Assembly (NCBI GenBank): GCA_905181875.1
Contig: CAJIZH010000003.1
Coordinates: 620,001 to 684,000, forward strand
Direction: 5' to 3'
DNA length: 64,000 bases
DNA from: Flavobacteriales bacterium UBA6770
GTDB taxonomy: Bacteria > Bacteroidota > Bacteroidia > Flavobacteriales_G > Salibacteraceae
Position 1 is the stretch's first letter; every line of letters begins with the position of its first letter. Shown here piece by piece: positions 49,956 to 59,363 of this stretch. The notes under the pieces are model-generated. The model did not search any database and had not been told where the DNA came from. It saw only the letters and a program-made list of their open reading frames with translations. Made by a program: the position numbers and the translations under genes.

Positions 49956-50708
49956 CTAGCTTTCTGAAGTAATTGTCGCAGATAAAAACTCTCTATTCAT
50001 TCGAGCAATATTCTCTAAAGAGATCCCTTTTGGACATTCTACTTCGCAAGCACCAGTATTTGAACAATTTCCAAAACCTTCATGATCCATTTGTTCTACC
50101 ATATGAATCGCTCTTCTCTGAGCCTCAACTTGACCTTGGGGTAATAATGCCAATTGAGAAACTTTTGCGGATACAAATAACATAGCTGATGCGTTTTTAC
50201 AAGTAGCAACACATGCTCCACAACCAATACATGTAGCAGCATCAAATGCTTTGTCTGCTGCGTCCTTTGCAATTGGAGTTGCATTTGCATCTTGCGTATT
50301 TCCAGATGTATTAACTGAAACGAATCCACCAGCATTCATGACTCTATCAAAAGCAGAACGATCGACGACTAAATCTTTAATGACGGGGAATGCTTTTGCT
50401 CTCCAAGGCTCGATATGAATAGTCTCACCATCTTTGAACTTACGCATGTGCAGTTGACAAGTAGTAACCAAACGATCAGGACCGTGAGCCTCACCATTTA
50501 TGTACATTGAACAAGAACCGCAAATACCTTCTCGACAATCGTGATCAAAAGCAACCGGATTTTCACCTTTTTCAATCAAATTATTGTTTAGCAGATCCAT
50601 CATTTCTAAAAATGAAGAATCAGGAGAGACACCTTTAATGTCATACGATTTCAAGGCACCTTTAGCGTCTTTGTTTTTTTGTCTCCAGATTTTTAACGTT
50701 AAATCCAT
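49956..50708 (-). CDS. sdhB: Succinate dehydrogenase/fumarate reductase iron-sulfur subunit
   Basis: A 250-residue subunit that carries electrons from the flavoprotein to quinone. The plant-type [2Fe-2S] ligands are in CREGICGSC and TTCQLHM (N-terminal half). The C-terminal half has [11 protein letters not shown] for the [4Fe-4S] cluster, and [15 protein letters not shown] for the remaining clusters. It is last in the sdhC-sdhA-sdhB operon, 26 bp after sdhA and before a strong terminator. Length is normal for the Bacteroidota-type complex II. Confidence 0.93.
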   Translation of the reverse strand: MDLTLKIWRQKNKDAKGALKSYDIKGVSPDSSFLEMMDLLNNNLIEKGENPVAFDHDCREGICGSCSMYINGEAHGPDRLVTTCQLHMRKFKDGETIHIEPWRAKAFPVIKDLVVDRSAFDRVMNAGGFVSVNTSGNTQDANATPIAKDAADKAFDAATCIGCGACVATCKNASAMLFVSAKVSQLALLPQGQVEAQRRAIHMVEQMDHEGFGNCSNTGACEVECPKGISLENIARMNREFLSATITSES

Positions 50709-50734
50709 AACTCAGTATTTTTAAAGTTAAAAGC

Positions 50735-52738
50735 TTACTTGTAACTTCTTTGTTTTAATTCAATGTCTTTAAACTCAAGCTCTTCTTTGTGAAGAATAGC
50801 ATCTTTCGGCTCGCCTGTATACTCCCAAGCTGATACATACGCAAAATCCTTATCGTTGCGAAGAGCTTCACCTTCTTCAGTTTTAGATTCCTCTCTAAAA
50901 TGACCTCCACATGATTCGTTTCTTTCCAGAGCATCTTTTGCGAATAATTCTCCTAGCTCCAAGAAATCCGCAACTCTACCAGCTTTCTCTAACTCAGAAT
51001 TCATCTCGTTTACGCCTCCTGGAACCATAACATCGCTCCAAAATTCTGAGCGTATTTTTTGAATTTCAGAATAGCCTCTTTAAGACCTTTTTCGTTTCTG
51101 GACATTCCAACCTTGTCCCACATTACTTTTCCAAGCCGTTTGTGGAAATAATCAACTGAATGTGTTCCTTTATTATCAACTAATTTATTAAGACCTTCTT
51201 TAACTAACTTTTCAGCTTCAGCAAATTCAGGTAAGTCGGTAGATATTGGACCCGTTCTGATATCGTCCGCCAACTGATCTCCAATAGTATACGGTAAAAC
51301 AAAATAGCCATCTGCTAGACCTTGCATTAAAGCAGAAGCACCTAGTCTATTTGCCCCGTGATCAGAGAAATTTGCTTCACCTAAGGCATAACAACCAGGA
51401 ATACTTGTCATGAGATTATAATCGACCCAAACACCACCCATTGTATAATGAACAGCCGGATAAATCATCATTGGGGTTTTATATGGATTCTCATTAATGA
51501 TCTTTTCATACATCTGAAAGAGGTTTCCATACTTAGCTTCAATAACACCTTCTCCAAGTTCTCGAATCTTCTCTGGCGAAGCATCTTCTACACCTTCAAC
51601 CATAGCTTTTTCTTTTCCATATCGAATAAACGCCGAGGCAAAATCCAAATAAACCGCTTCTCCTGTTTTATTTACTCCAAAACCTTCATCACAGCGTTCT
51701 TTAGCGGCTCTAGAGGCAACATCTCTTGGCACTAAATTACCAAATGCAGGGTAGCGTCTTTCTAAGTAATAATCTCGATCCTCCTCTTTCAATTGAGTTG
51801 GCTTTAACTTTCCTGAACGAATAGCTTCAACATCTTCAATTTTCCTTGGCACCCAAATGCGCCCATCATTTCTTAATGACTCTGACATTAGTGTAAGTTT
51901 TGACTGGTGATCTCCTGATCTTGGGATACAAGTTGGGTGAATTTGGGTATAACATGGATTAGCGAAATAAGCTCCTTTTTTATGAATTTTCCAAGCTGCA
52001 GTTACGTTTGATCCCATTGCATTGGTAGACAAATAGAATACATTTCCATAACCACCGGAGCAAATAACTACTGCATGTGCCGAGTGTCTTTCAATTTCAC
52101 CAGTAACTAGGTTTCTAGCAATAATTCCTCTAGCTTTTCCATCAACTTTTACAACATCAAGCATTTCATGACGATTGTACATTTTTATTTTGCCTTTTCC
52201 AATTTGGCGTGACATAGCAGAATATGCGCCTAACAAAAGTTGCTGACCTGTTTGACCTTTAGCATAAAATGTTCTAGACACCAATACACCACCAAAAGAA
52301 CGGTTATCCAACAATCCACCATAATCTCTTGCAAATGGAACTCCTTGAGCTACACATTGATCAATAATGTTAGCAGATACCTCAGCTAAACGATAAACAT
52401 TAGCCTCTCTAGAGCGATAATCACCTCCTTTTACAGTATCGTAAAATAACCGGTAAATAGAGTCCCCATCATTTTGATAGTTTTTAGCGGCATTGATACC
52501 TCCCTGTGCGGCTATTGAGTGCGCTCTTCTTGGAGAATCTTGAAAACAAAATGCTTTCACATTATACCCCATTTCTGCAAGAGAAGCAGAAGCAGAACCA
52601 CCTGCCAAACCTGTTCCTACAACGATTACATCGATTAATCTTTTGTTAGCAGGGTTAACAACGATTAATATTATTTTTATGTTTTGTCCATTTTTCAGCT
52701 ATCGGACCTTCTGGTATTCTTGAGTCTAATTTTGTCAT
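50735..52738 (-). pseudogene. sdhA: Succinate dehydrogenase flavoprotein subunit, interrupted by two frameshifts
   Basis: Flavoprotein that oxidises succinate to fumarate. Three frames together give a complete protein of about 667 residues. The first, from ATG 52738, reads [20 protein letters not shown] and breaks near 52664-52668 (one extra base). The second contains [13 protein letters not shown], the FAD-proximal [10 protein letters not shown] and the substrate arginine in HGANRLGAS, and breaks near 51045 (one missing base). The third carries [14 protein letters not shown] and RNESCGGHF to the end. Repairing the two bases restores the family's normal sequence. The gene sits between intact sdhC and sdhB, and the organism is otherwise respiratory, so error in the sequence is more likely than loss. 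Confidence 0.88.
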
Positions 52739-52753
52739 AATATCTGAATGGGA

Positions 52754-53434
52754 TTATGCGTTTATATAATGATATACAGCAATTACAATAAAGCCTAAAG
52801 GTACTGCGATAGCATATAAGTTACCTAATTTCTGAATGACTGGAGACCACCTGTTTGATCTAAATCCAACCGATTGAAATGCCGATTGAAAACCATGCAT
52901 CAAATGAAGTGATAAGAATACAAAAGCTAAAACATACAATCCTGTTCTAATTGGGTCATGAAATTTATGCTGAAGCTCCTCGTAGTATCTGAAATTTCCT
53001 GTGTCATTCAGCCCTGTCATGTCTCCTTGAATAAACTTAATGTTCAACTCTGGCAACCAAAAATCATAAAAATGTAGACCAAGAAAAAGCATTACCATAA
53101 TACCCGTAATAATCATGTTTCGTGACATCCACGAAGCATTTTCGGAGGGTTTGTTCATTGCATATTTAATCGAACGCGCACTATTATTTTGGATTTCTAA
53201 GTAAATACCCATTCCCAAGTGAAAAAACACGCCAAAAGCTAAAACAGGCTGCAGGGCAAATTGAACTAGTGGATTAGTCCCCATAAAATGTGAAACCGAA
53301 TTAAACATTTCAGACGAAAACACTGACATCATATTGATAGTACAATGCTGTAACAAAAAGATAATAAGAAAAAAGCCGGAAAGCGCCATAAAGAACTTTC
53401 TAGCTATTGACGTCATTCCATTAGATGTGGACAT
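52754..53434 (-). CDS. sdhC: Succinate dehydrogenase cytochrome b subunit
   Basis: A 226-residue membrane anchor of complex II of the single-subunit, di-haem type, with five membrane helices. Helix 1 is ARKFFMALSGFFLIIFLLQH, and others are FGVFFHLGMGIYLE, IITGIMVMLFLGLHFYDFW, LAFVFLSLHLMHGFQ and AIAVPLGFIVIAVYHY. Haem-ligand histidines can be seen in LQH, FFHLG, LGLHFYD and LHLMHG. It is the first gene of sdhCAB, 15 bp ahead of sdhA. A TACATTTG promoter element lies 25 bp upstream of its ATG. Confidence 0.9.
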   Translation of the reverse strand: MSTSNGMTSIARKFFMALSGFFLIIFLLQHCTINMMSVFSSEMFNSVSHFMGTNPLVQFALQPVLAFGVFFHLGMGIYLEIQNNSARSIKYAMNKPSENASWMSRNMIITGIMVMLFLGLHFYDFWLPELNIKFIQGDMTGLNDTGNFRYYEELQHKFHDPIRTGLYVLAFVFLSLHLMHGFQSAFQSVGFRSNRWSPVIQKLGNLYAIAVPLGFIVIAVYHYINA

Positions 53435-53459
53435 AATTTTTTGTTTTATTTAAAAGTAA

Positions 53460-53489
53460 CAAATGTAAACGCTGGTTGGTTTTGGCGAA
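53460..53489 (-). promoter_or_regulatory. Candidate promoter of sdhCAB
   Basis: On the minus strand TACATTTG (53460-53467) matches the TAnnTTTG -7 element, with an imperfect TTCG in place of TTTG 18 bp upstream (53486-53489). The ATG of sdhC is 25 bp downstream of the -7 element. Motif-based only. Confidence 0.4.
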
Positions 53490-53627
53490 GTTTTTAAACT
53501 TTTTAAATTCCTTTTTTGGAATGGTTCTAAATAAGGCTTATTTCTGGGTGGCTTTAACTTCTAAAACCTACAAAAATGGTCATACATTCTTTGTGGATTA
53601 ATACATTTGAGCTCCAATAAAGATGAC

Positions 53628-54920
53628 ATGAAATATTTACCCATAGACAAGAACCTATATATTAACAATCGTAAAAAGTTTATTGCTCAAATGGCTCCGA
53701 ATTCTGTTGCAATTTTTAATAGTAACGATGTTTTTCCGATTAGCGCAGATAGTACAATGCCTTTTAAACAGCATAGAGATATTCTTATCTATCGGGTGTA
53801 GACCAAGAGGAAAGTATTCTAGTACTGTTTCCAGACGCACATGAAGATCATCTATAAAGAAGTGCTCTTCTTAAAAGAGACATCGGAACTAATAGCAGTC
53901 TGGGAAGGTGAAAAATTAACTAAAGAAACTGCCTTTACCACATCTGGAATATCGAGTGTTTTTTGGCTCCATGATTTTGATATTCAGCTCAATAAAATAA
54001 TGGCCCAAGCTGAAAATATTTATATCAACACCAACATTCATTTAAGAGCAAACGCAGAAGTTCAAACTCGAGAAGATCGATTTATTGAAAGTTTACAGAA
54101 AAAATATCCCGCACACACTTATAAAAAGGCAGCACCAATTATGCATAGCATCCGTTCTGTAAAAGAACAGGTAGAAATTGATTTGATGCAAAAAGCGTGT
54201 GATATTACTGCTAAAGGTGTTCAACGCGTTATAGATTTTCTTAAACCTGGTGTTTGGGAATATGAAATTGAGGCGGAAATTATGCATGAATTCTTAAGAA
54301 ACCGTTCGGCGGGGTTTGCTTACACTCCTATTATTGGTTCAGGTTACAATGCTTGTGTTTTGCATTATATCGAAAACAACCAACACTGTAAAGACGGTGA
54401 TGTTGTCCTTATGGATTTCGGTGCAGAATACGCCAATTATGCTTCAGATTTAACACGTTGTTTTCCAGTAAGTGGACGTTTTACGAAACGTCAAAAAGAA
54501 GTGTACAATGCTGTACTTAAAGTAAAAACTGAATCTGAGAAATTATTGGTTCCAGGAACTTACTTAGAAGACTATCACAAAGAAGTAGGCACGCTTATGG
54601 AAAGCGAGCTGCTAGGATTGGGCTTAATAGATCAAACAGATATCAAAAATCAAGATCCAGCATGGCCTGCTTACAAAAAATACTTTATGCATGGAACATC
54701 CCATTATATCGGACTAGATACTCATGATGTTGGTTCTTGGACGACCCCAATGCGAGCTGGAAATGCGTTTACTTGCGAACCAGGAATTTATATCCCTGAA
54801 GAAAACTTAGGAATCCGTTTGGAAGATGATTTGATTGTGCAATCAAGCGGCGCGCCTTTCAATTTAATGCGAGATATTCCTCTTGAAGCTGAAGCGATTG
54901 AGGATGCAATGAATCGTTAA
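53628..54920 (+). pseudogene. pepP: Aminopeptidase P family protein, interrupted by two frameshifts near the 5' end
   Basis: M24B metallopeptidase removing N-terminal residues ahead of proline. The first frame, from ATG 53628, reads MKYLPIDKNLYINNRKKF and stops after about 53784 (DILIYRV). A second frame gives YLSGVDQEESILVLFPDAHEDHL, and a third, from 53841, carries the rest starting IYKEVLFLKE. Adding one base near 53785 and one near 53852 restores a normal protein of about 430 residues. The catalytic domain is intact: metal ligands in VVLMDFGAEYANYASDLTR, the His in HGTSHYIGLDTHDVG, and the Glu residues in CEPGIYIPE and GIRLEDD. A TACATTTG element at 53602-53609 may be its promoter. Sequence error or real mutation are both possible. 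Confidence 0.87.
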
Positions 54921-55705
54921 TGCCTCACGCACTTTACAAAAAAGCTAAAATTCATTTTACCGAAAGTGGTAAAGGAATAGCTGTTGTGCTGCTGCATGGT
55001 TTTATAGAAACATGTACGATGTGGGATGTTTTTATTCCCGAACTTTCTAAAAAATACAGATTAATTTGTATCGATCTTCCTGGTCATGGGCGTTCCGAAT
55101 GTTTTGGGTATACCCATACTATGGAGGAGATGGCAAGTTGTGTGGAAACTGTTCTTAAGGAACTGCGCATCAGAAAAGTAAAGCTCATCGGACATTCTAT
55201 GGGCGGCTACGTCGCGCTAGCCTTTGCTGATTTATATCCAGATTACATAAAAGGAGTATGTCTCTTTTTCAGCACAAGCAAAGGCGATAACGATCAAAAG
55301 AAAAAAGATAGAACGCGAGCGATAAACGTGGTGAAAGAAAATCACAAATCTTTTATTCGAGTCGCTTTTCCTAAACTTTTTCGATCCAAATATAGATTGA
55401 CAAAAAAAATTGAGATAAAAGCTGCAAAAAACGAGGCCTTACGAACAAGTAAACAAGGAATTATTGCAGCGTTAGAAGGAATGAAAAAAAGACCTTCTCG
55501 AGAGATTCTATTAAAATTCCCACCCTATCCTATTTATATAGTGTCAGGATTGAAAGACCCCGTAATTCCTGTTTCTACGATAGAAAAGCAAATGAATCGT
55601 TCTGAAAATATATCTGGAGTTATCTTAAAAGAACCGGGACATATGGGGCATATCGAAGCGCCCGATGATTGTTTAAGGGAACTGAAATGGTTTTTGAAGT
55701 TATAG
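54920..55705 (+). CDS. Alpha/beta hydrolase
   Basis: A 261-residue hydrolase of the alpha/beta fold. It shows the oxyanion motif LLHGFIET, the strand ICIDLPGHGRSE, the nucleophile elbow GHSMGG (serine near residue 94), an aspartate in SGLKDPVIP and the catalytic histidine in EPGHMGHIEAP. The cap region is basic (RTRAINVVKENHKSF, KYRLTKKIEIK). The substrate cannot be read from sequence. Its ATG overlaps the pepP stop by one base (TAATG), so the two are translationally coupled. It is followed by the terminator of the opposite-strand tRNA. Confidence 0.85.
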   Translation: MPHALYKKAKIHFTESGKGIAVVLLHGFIETCTMWDVFIPELSKKYRLICIDLPGHGRSECFGYTHTMEEMASCVETVLKELRIRKVKLIGHSMGGYVALAFADLYPDYIKGVCLFFSTSKGDNDQKKKDRTRAINVVKENHKSFIRVAFPKLFRSKYRLTKKIEIKAAKNEALRTSKQGIIAALEGMKKRPSREILLKFPPYPIYIVSGLKDPVIPVSTIEKQMNRSENISGVILKEPGHMGHIEAPDDCLRELKWFLKL

Positions 55706-55711
55706 GATAGT

Positions 55712-55746
55712 CAAAAAAATGCCGCTTCATTCCTAAAGCGGCATTA
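55712..55746 (-). terminator. Rho-independent terminator downstream of tRNA-Val
   Basis: AATGCCGCTT (55719-55728) and AAGCGGCATT (55736-55745) form a perfect 10-bp stem with a 7-nt loop. On the minus strand seven T follow, a few bases beyond the tRNA 3' end. It may also end the convergent plus-strand unit. Confidence 0.88.
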
Positions 55747-55752
55747 ATGTAG

Positions 55753-55827
55753 TGGGCGATGAGGGATTCGAACCCCCGACCCTCTGGGTGTAAACCAGAT
55801 GCTCTGAACCAACTGAGCTAATCGCCC
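55753..55827 (-). tRNA. tRNA-Val (anticodon TAC)
   Basis: A 75-nt cloverleaf. The acceptor stem is GGGCGAT/ATCGCCC with discriminator A. The D arm is AGCTCAGTTGGTTCAGAGC. The anticodon stem TCTGG/CCAGA encloses loop TTTACAC, giving TAC for valine. The T arm contains GGTTCGAATCC. CCA is not encoded (CTA follows). A terminator follows directly. Confidence 0.96.
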
Positions 55828-55883
55828 TAAATTCGGGCTGCAAATATAATTTTTCTTACAATCTCAACAAGAATAAAATGGAT

Positions 55884-57926
55884 TTAGTTTGAAGTATTTT
55901 TTCTCCAGTTTAAGAGTCGTGGAAGCACGTTAAAATAGAGGCAAATTCCGAGTACCATAATCGTAACCCACATCACTGCAAGATTGAAGCTTAGAGTTGG
56001 ATAGTACCTGTTTACAAACAACTTCATAGGGGCATAATAATGTGAATTTACACCTCTAGGTAACTGAAATGTTTGGTTCTCTTTATTAATAATTTCATTT
56101 TTACTTACTATGACTTTAATAAGATTGGTCTTATTATTTAAATAATCATTGAGTTGTTCGTTTTGATATGCATTGCGAAATTCTTCTAAAGTCATTCCTG
56201 CTGGAATATTTGATTCAACTTCCTTAAAAGCCAAATCTTTCTTATTTAAAGCCCCTATTAAATTGCGCGAATAGTAAGACTCAATTAGATTCAGAAATTC
56301 CTTAATGTTAGTTAATTCCAATCTAGTATAGCTCCCCTTTTTAAAATTGACAAGCTCCAATTTCAAATGTTGCACTTCCTTCTCAGGTAGCTTCTTAATT
56401 TCATTTACCAGTAACTTAAGTTTCTTGAAACCTTTTTCATCCAGCACTCTTCCATACTGTGACTCCAAAACCAATAAAGCAGACTCCATTTCAGGTATCC
56501 AGTAGTTCTTTCTAAAGTTTGCCTCAGATAATCTAACATTAGCCTCAAAAAAATGTTGGTCAAATTGATTATTTAATGATTGGTGCACTGCGAGAGATTC
56601 AAACAGCCATCTTGAAACCATCATATCTCCAATTACTGGAACCACTTTCTGACTAGAGAACCATGGATTTAACTTTTCATATTTCACTAATAGCCCGCTA
56701 AACATAATTTGCGGAATAATCAAAAAAGGAATTAATATGTAAATAGTAACGACCTTGTCAAATGATGCCGAAATTATAAGTCCAGTTATATTGGCTAAAG
56801 CAGCAGCGGTAAATAGCACCAACCAATATGAAAAGTACATTCCCTTGATCCCTAAAATAGTATTGCCTACTATAACATATAACCACACTTGTACTGCAGA
56901 AAGAGTGAACAATATCACAATTTTAGAGTTAAGATATCCCCCCCAACTCAAATTCAAGAAAGATTCTCTTCTTCGTATTGCAAGATCTTTTATAATTTCT
57001 TCTGCACTTACCGAAAGTCCAATAAAAAGGGCGACAATGATTGAAATAAATATGTATGCCAATAAATTAGTATTGCCTCTAAACACATATTCTTCTTGTC
57101 CATAATAACGCAGAAAAACCGCTATTATGAATGCAAGAACAGGCATCTCTAATAAATTAATTGCGAGGTATTGAGTATTGGCCAACTTCGCCAATACATC
57201 CCTTTTTATGAACACTTTTAATTGAGCAAAGTAACTAGGTATTTTAAAATCTATTTCTGGAATTACTCTCGTTTTTGAATTTAATTGAACTGGCTTTCGC
57301 TCTTTATTGAATTGATCATACCAATTCTTAGGTTTCCATTTCCGTTCAGCAGTGTATTCACCAAATTCATCTACAATGGGCGCTTCTAGAATATCAAAAA
57401 TTTGCTCAGCATTCTCGATAAACGCGTCATCAGATGCTAGTACTTGATCACTTGCTTTTCTAAAGTAATTAATACCATCTATAGGGTTTCCTTGAAAAAC
57501 CAAATAACCGCCAGTATCTAAGACCAGTAGTTGATCAAATTGCCTGAAAATTTCAACCGATGGTTGGTGGATAACAGTAAATACAATACAGCCTTTCAAA
57601 GTGAGACCCTTTAGCAAATCCATTATTTTTTCAGAATCTCTAGAAGACAACCCTGAGGTTGGTTCATCTACATATAGAATAGATGGCTCTCTAATCAACT
57701 CCAGTGCTATGTTCAGTCGTTTCCTTTGTCCTCCACTAATACTTTTATCTAAGGGACTCCCAACCTTCAAATGCCTTATCTCATTAAGTCCAAGTTCTAA
57801 AAGCACCTTATATACTCGTCGTTTTATTGCTTCATGGGTCAAGCTTCCAAAACTCAGCTTGGCACTGTAAAATAAGTTTTGCCAAACCGACAGGTCCTCC
57901 AACAACAAGGTCATCTTGCGGTACAA
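55884..57926 (-). CDS. ABCG-like transporter, C-terminal part (signature, Walker B, membrane domain); frameshifted
   Basis: The frame carries the second half of the ATPase (signature SGGQRKRLNIALELI, Walker B ILYVDEPTSGL, H-loop FTVIHQPS). It continues into an ABC-2 type membrane domain (about five helices, from YLAINLLEMPVLAFIIAVFL to IYILIPFLIIPQIMFSGLL), a coiled-coil-like stretch, and a last helix, LAVMWVTIMVLGICLYF. Walker A is missing because it lies in the preceding frame. Removing one base in the GG at 57909-57910 joins them as VPQDDLLLEDLSVWQNLFY, giving a full protein of about 990 residues with the ABCG order of ATPase before permease. Substrate unknown. As read it would be inactive. 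Confidence 0.85.
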   Translation of the reverse strand: MYRKMTLLLEDLSVWQNLFYSAKLSFGSLTHEAIKRRVYKVLLELGLNEIRHLKVGSPLDKSISGGQRKRLNIALELIREPSILYVDEPTSGLSSRDSEKIMDLLKGLTLKGCIVFTVIHQPSVEIFRQFDQLLVLDTGGYLVFQGNPIDGINYFRKASDQVLASDDAFIENAEQIFDILEAPIVDEFGEYTAERKWKPKNWYDQFNKERKPVQLNSKTRVIPEIDFKIPSYFAQLKVFIKRDVLAKLANTQYLAINLLEMPVLAFIIAVFLRYYGQEEYVFRGNTNLLAYIFISIIVALFIGLSVSAEEIIKDLAIRRRESFLNLSWGGYLNSKIVILFTLSAVQVWLYVIVGNTILGIKGMYFSYWLVLFTAAALANITGLIISASFDKVVTIYILIPFLIIPQIMFSGLLVKYEKLNPWFSSQKVVPVIGDMMVSRWLFESLAVHQSLNNQFDQHFFEANVRLSEANFRKNYWIPEMESALLVLESQYGRVLDEKGFKKLKLLVNEIKKLPEKEVQHLKLELVNFKKGSYTRLELTNIKEFLNLIESYYSRNLIGALNKKDLAFKEVESNIPAGMTLEEFRNAYQNEQLNDYLNNKTNLIKVIVSKNEIINKENQTFQLPRGVNSHYYAPMKLFVNRYYPTLSFNLAVMWVTIMVLGICLYFNVLPRLLNWRKNTSN

Positions 57927-58893
57927 ATCCTATTAAGCCATTCAGTAGGTTTTTTTCAGAATACAAATCGAAACCGTTAATCTTTACCTGACCTGTACTT
58001 GGTTCGTTACTTCCGTTGAGGATGCTAAGCAAAGTAGATTTTCCTGTTCCTGACCCACCCATTACTCCAGTAAGTTCACCAGAATTTGCATTAAAACTTA
58101 TCGGTTGAATCCCCACATTTCCATTTGAAAATTTATAGGTGGCATTATTCACCTGCAGCGAAATGGGAACAGTAATACTATCTTGTGTAAAACACATAAG
58201 AATATTACTGTAATAAATTGGGCTTGCGATAATTCCCTTTATTGAAGAACCCTTCTTCATTAAATAGATACGTTGATCTTTTAAAGGAACACCAGAAACA
58301 AAAAATTCCGAGTTTCCTGTTTTCTTAAACGCCACCAAACCACTACCAGAAAGATAAATAAAAATTAGTTTACCACTAATTCCGTGCCTTTTTAGATGCT
58401 TAATATTCGTATTTGATGCTGTTGAAGAAACCTCTAATAACGAATTGTGCTTGCTGTCTTTTTCGTGAAAACAAACGAATTCCATTATGCCCTGAAAAGC
58501 GTTTGACTCAATGTTAAATACATCAGCAATAACATCAATAAACTCTCTATTTTCTTGAGTAGAAACCTTTCTGCTATAAACGTATTCTACTAAACGAAGT
58601 AGCGCAACTTGTTTTTGTGGTTTGGTAAGGCTGCGATTAATTTCTGCCGCAATACGAAGCATTTTTACTGAGTTCCGAGAGGTGCGTTTTATCGCACCAT
58701 CCTTTGCTCTTTTTCTGAAATTATGCTGCTGTATAAAATCATCATAAACATGTAAGTATTTCTCTGTTTGATTCGCATCTAGCTCTTCAGCAAGGAATAT
58801 GTGCACAAATGACCTACTAGTAACGATTTCTTCGTCAACATTTGCTACAATGGCAAACAGCTGCATTAGTGCATTAAGAATCTGTTCACTCAT
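57832..58893 (-). CDS. ABCG-like transporter, N-terminal part (TerB-like, FHA-like, Walker A); frameshifted
   Basis: First frame of the broken transporter, 353 residues as read. Residues 1-150 are helical and resemble a TerB-type domain (ALMQLFAIVANVDEEIV, VALLRLVEYVYS). Residues about 170-250 are beta-rich, perhaps FHA-like. From about 260 comes the start of the ATPase, with Walker A GGSGTGKST and the Q-loop FVPQDD. It then runs out of frame (VVGGPVGLAKLILQ) and stops. The true continuation is the frame ending at 55884. It lies about 75 bp after the cytochrome c gene on the same strand, with no clear terminator between. The domain names for residues 1-250 are tentative. Confidence 0.8.
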   Translation of the reverse strand: MSEQILNALMQLFAIVANVDEEIVTSRSFVHIFLAEELDANQTEKYLHVYDDFIQQHNFRKRAKDGAIKRTSRNSVKMLRIAAEINRSLTKPQKQVALLRLVEYVYSRKVSTQENREFIDVIADVFNIESNAFQGIMEFVCFHEKDSKHNSLLEVSSTASNTNIKHLKRHGISGKLIFIYLSGSGLVAFKKTGNSEFFVSGVPLKDQRIYLMKKGSSIKGIIASPIYYSNILMCFTQDSITVPISLQVNNATYKFSNGNVGIQPISFNANSGELTGVMGGSGTGKSTLLSILNGSNEPSTGQVKINGFDLYSEKNLLNGLIGFVPQDDLVVGGPVGLAKLILQCQAEFWKLDP

Positions 58894-58967
58894 TGTTTAT
58901 CCAAAAAAATTTCACTTACGCAATATAAGAATGTTACACTTTTAGAAACTATTAAAAATAATCCACT

Positions 58968-59363
58968 TTATTTACAATCGTAAATCCTGTTCTTTACTGT
59001 TTTGAGTGTCACTCGATTCACAGATGGCTCGATATTCTTGGAAATGTGATTAATGATATTGGTCAAATCAACATGACTTAAATGCGGAATTGATGACATT
59101 TTTTCATTAAAGCTTCTCCCATTAACGACTATTTCACCTTCAATACCATAAAGAATTAGACAAGACAAATCTTCCTGGTTCTCAATTAAGTAATCTGCAC
59201 CTTTTAGTGGAGGGTACAAATCTTGAAGTCCCTGGCCCTGAATACCGTGACAATTTGCGCAATGTTTAGTATATAGTTCATTTCCATAATCTCTATTGCT
59301 ATCTCCGCAACTATTCATTAAAGAAACCATAGTGAGAAAAAAAATAGGCAGACTAAATTTCAT
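58968..59363 (-). CDS. Lipoprotein c-type cytochrome
   Basis: 131 residues from the ATG at 59363. The frame extends to 59423, but the later start gives a proper lipoprotein signal with lipobox LMNSC (Cys19). A single haem site, CANCH (Cys35, Cys38, His39), is followed by GIQGQGLQDLYPPLKGADYL, typical of class I cytochromes; a distal methionine candidate is in NEKMSSIPHL. It is probably anchored at the periplasmic face and carries electrons to a terminal oxidase or a copper protein. Its start overlaps the end of the SCO gene by 11 bp, so the two are cotranscribed. Confidence 0.87.
   Translation of the reverse strand: MKFSLPIFFLTMVSLMNSCGDSNRDYGNELYTKHCANCHGIQGQGLQDLYPPLKGADYLIENQEDLSCLILYGIEGEIVVNGRSFNEKMSSIPHLSHVDLTNIINHISKNIEPSVNRVTLKTVKNRIYDCK

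Noticed and set aside
50735-51028. A separate 97-residue protein between sdhB and sdhA
   Set aside because: Its sequence ([22 protein letters not shown]) is the normal C terminus of SdhA, displaced by a frameshift.
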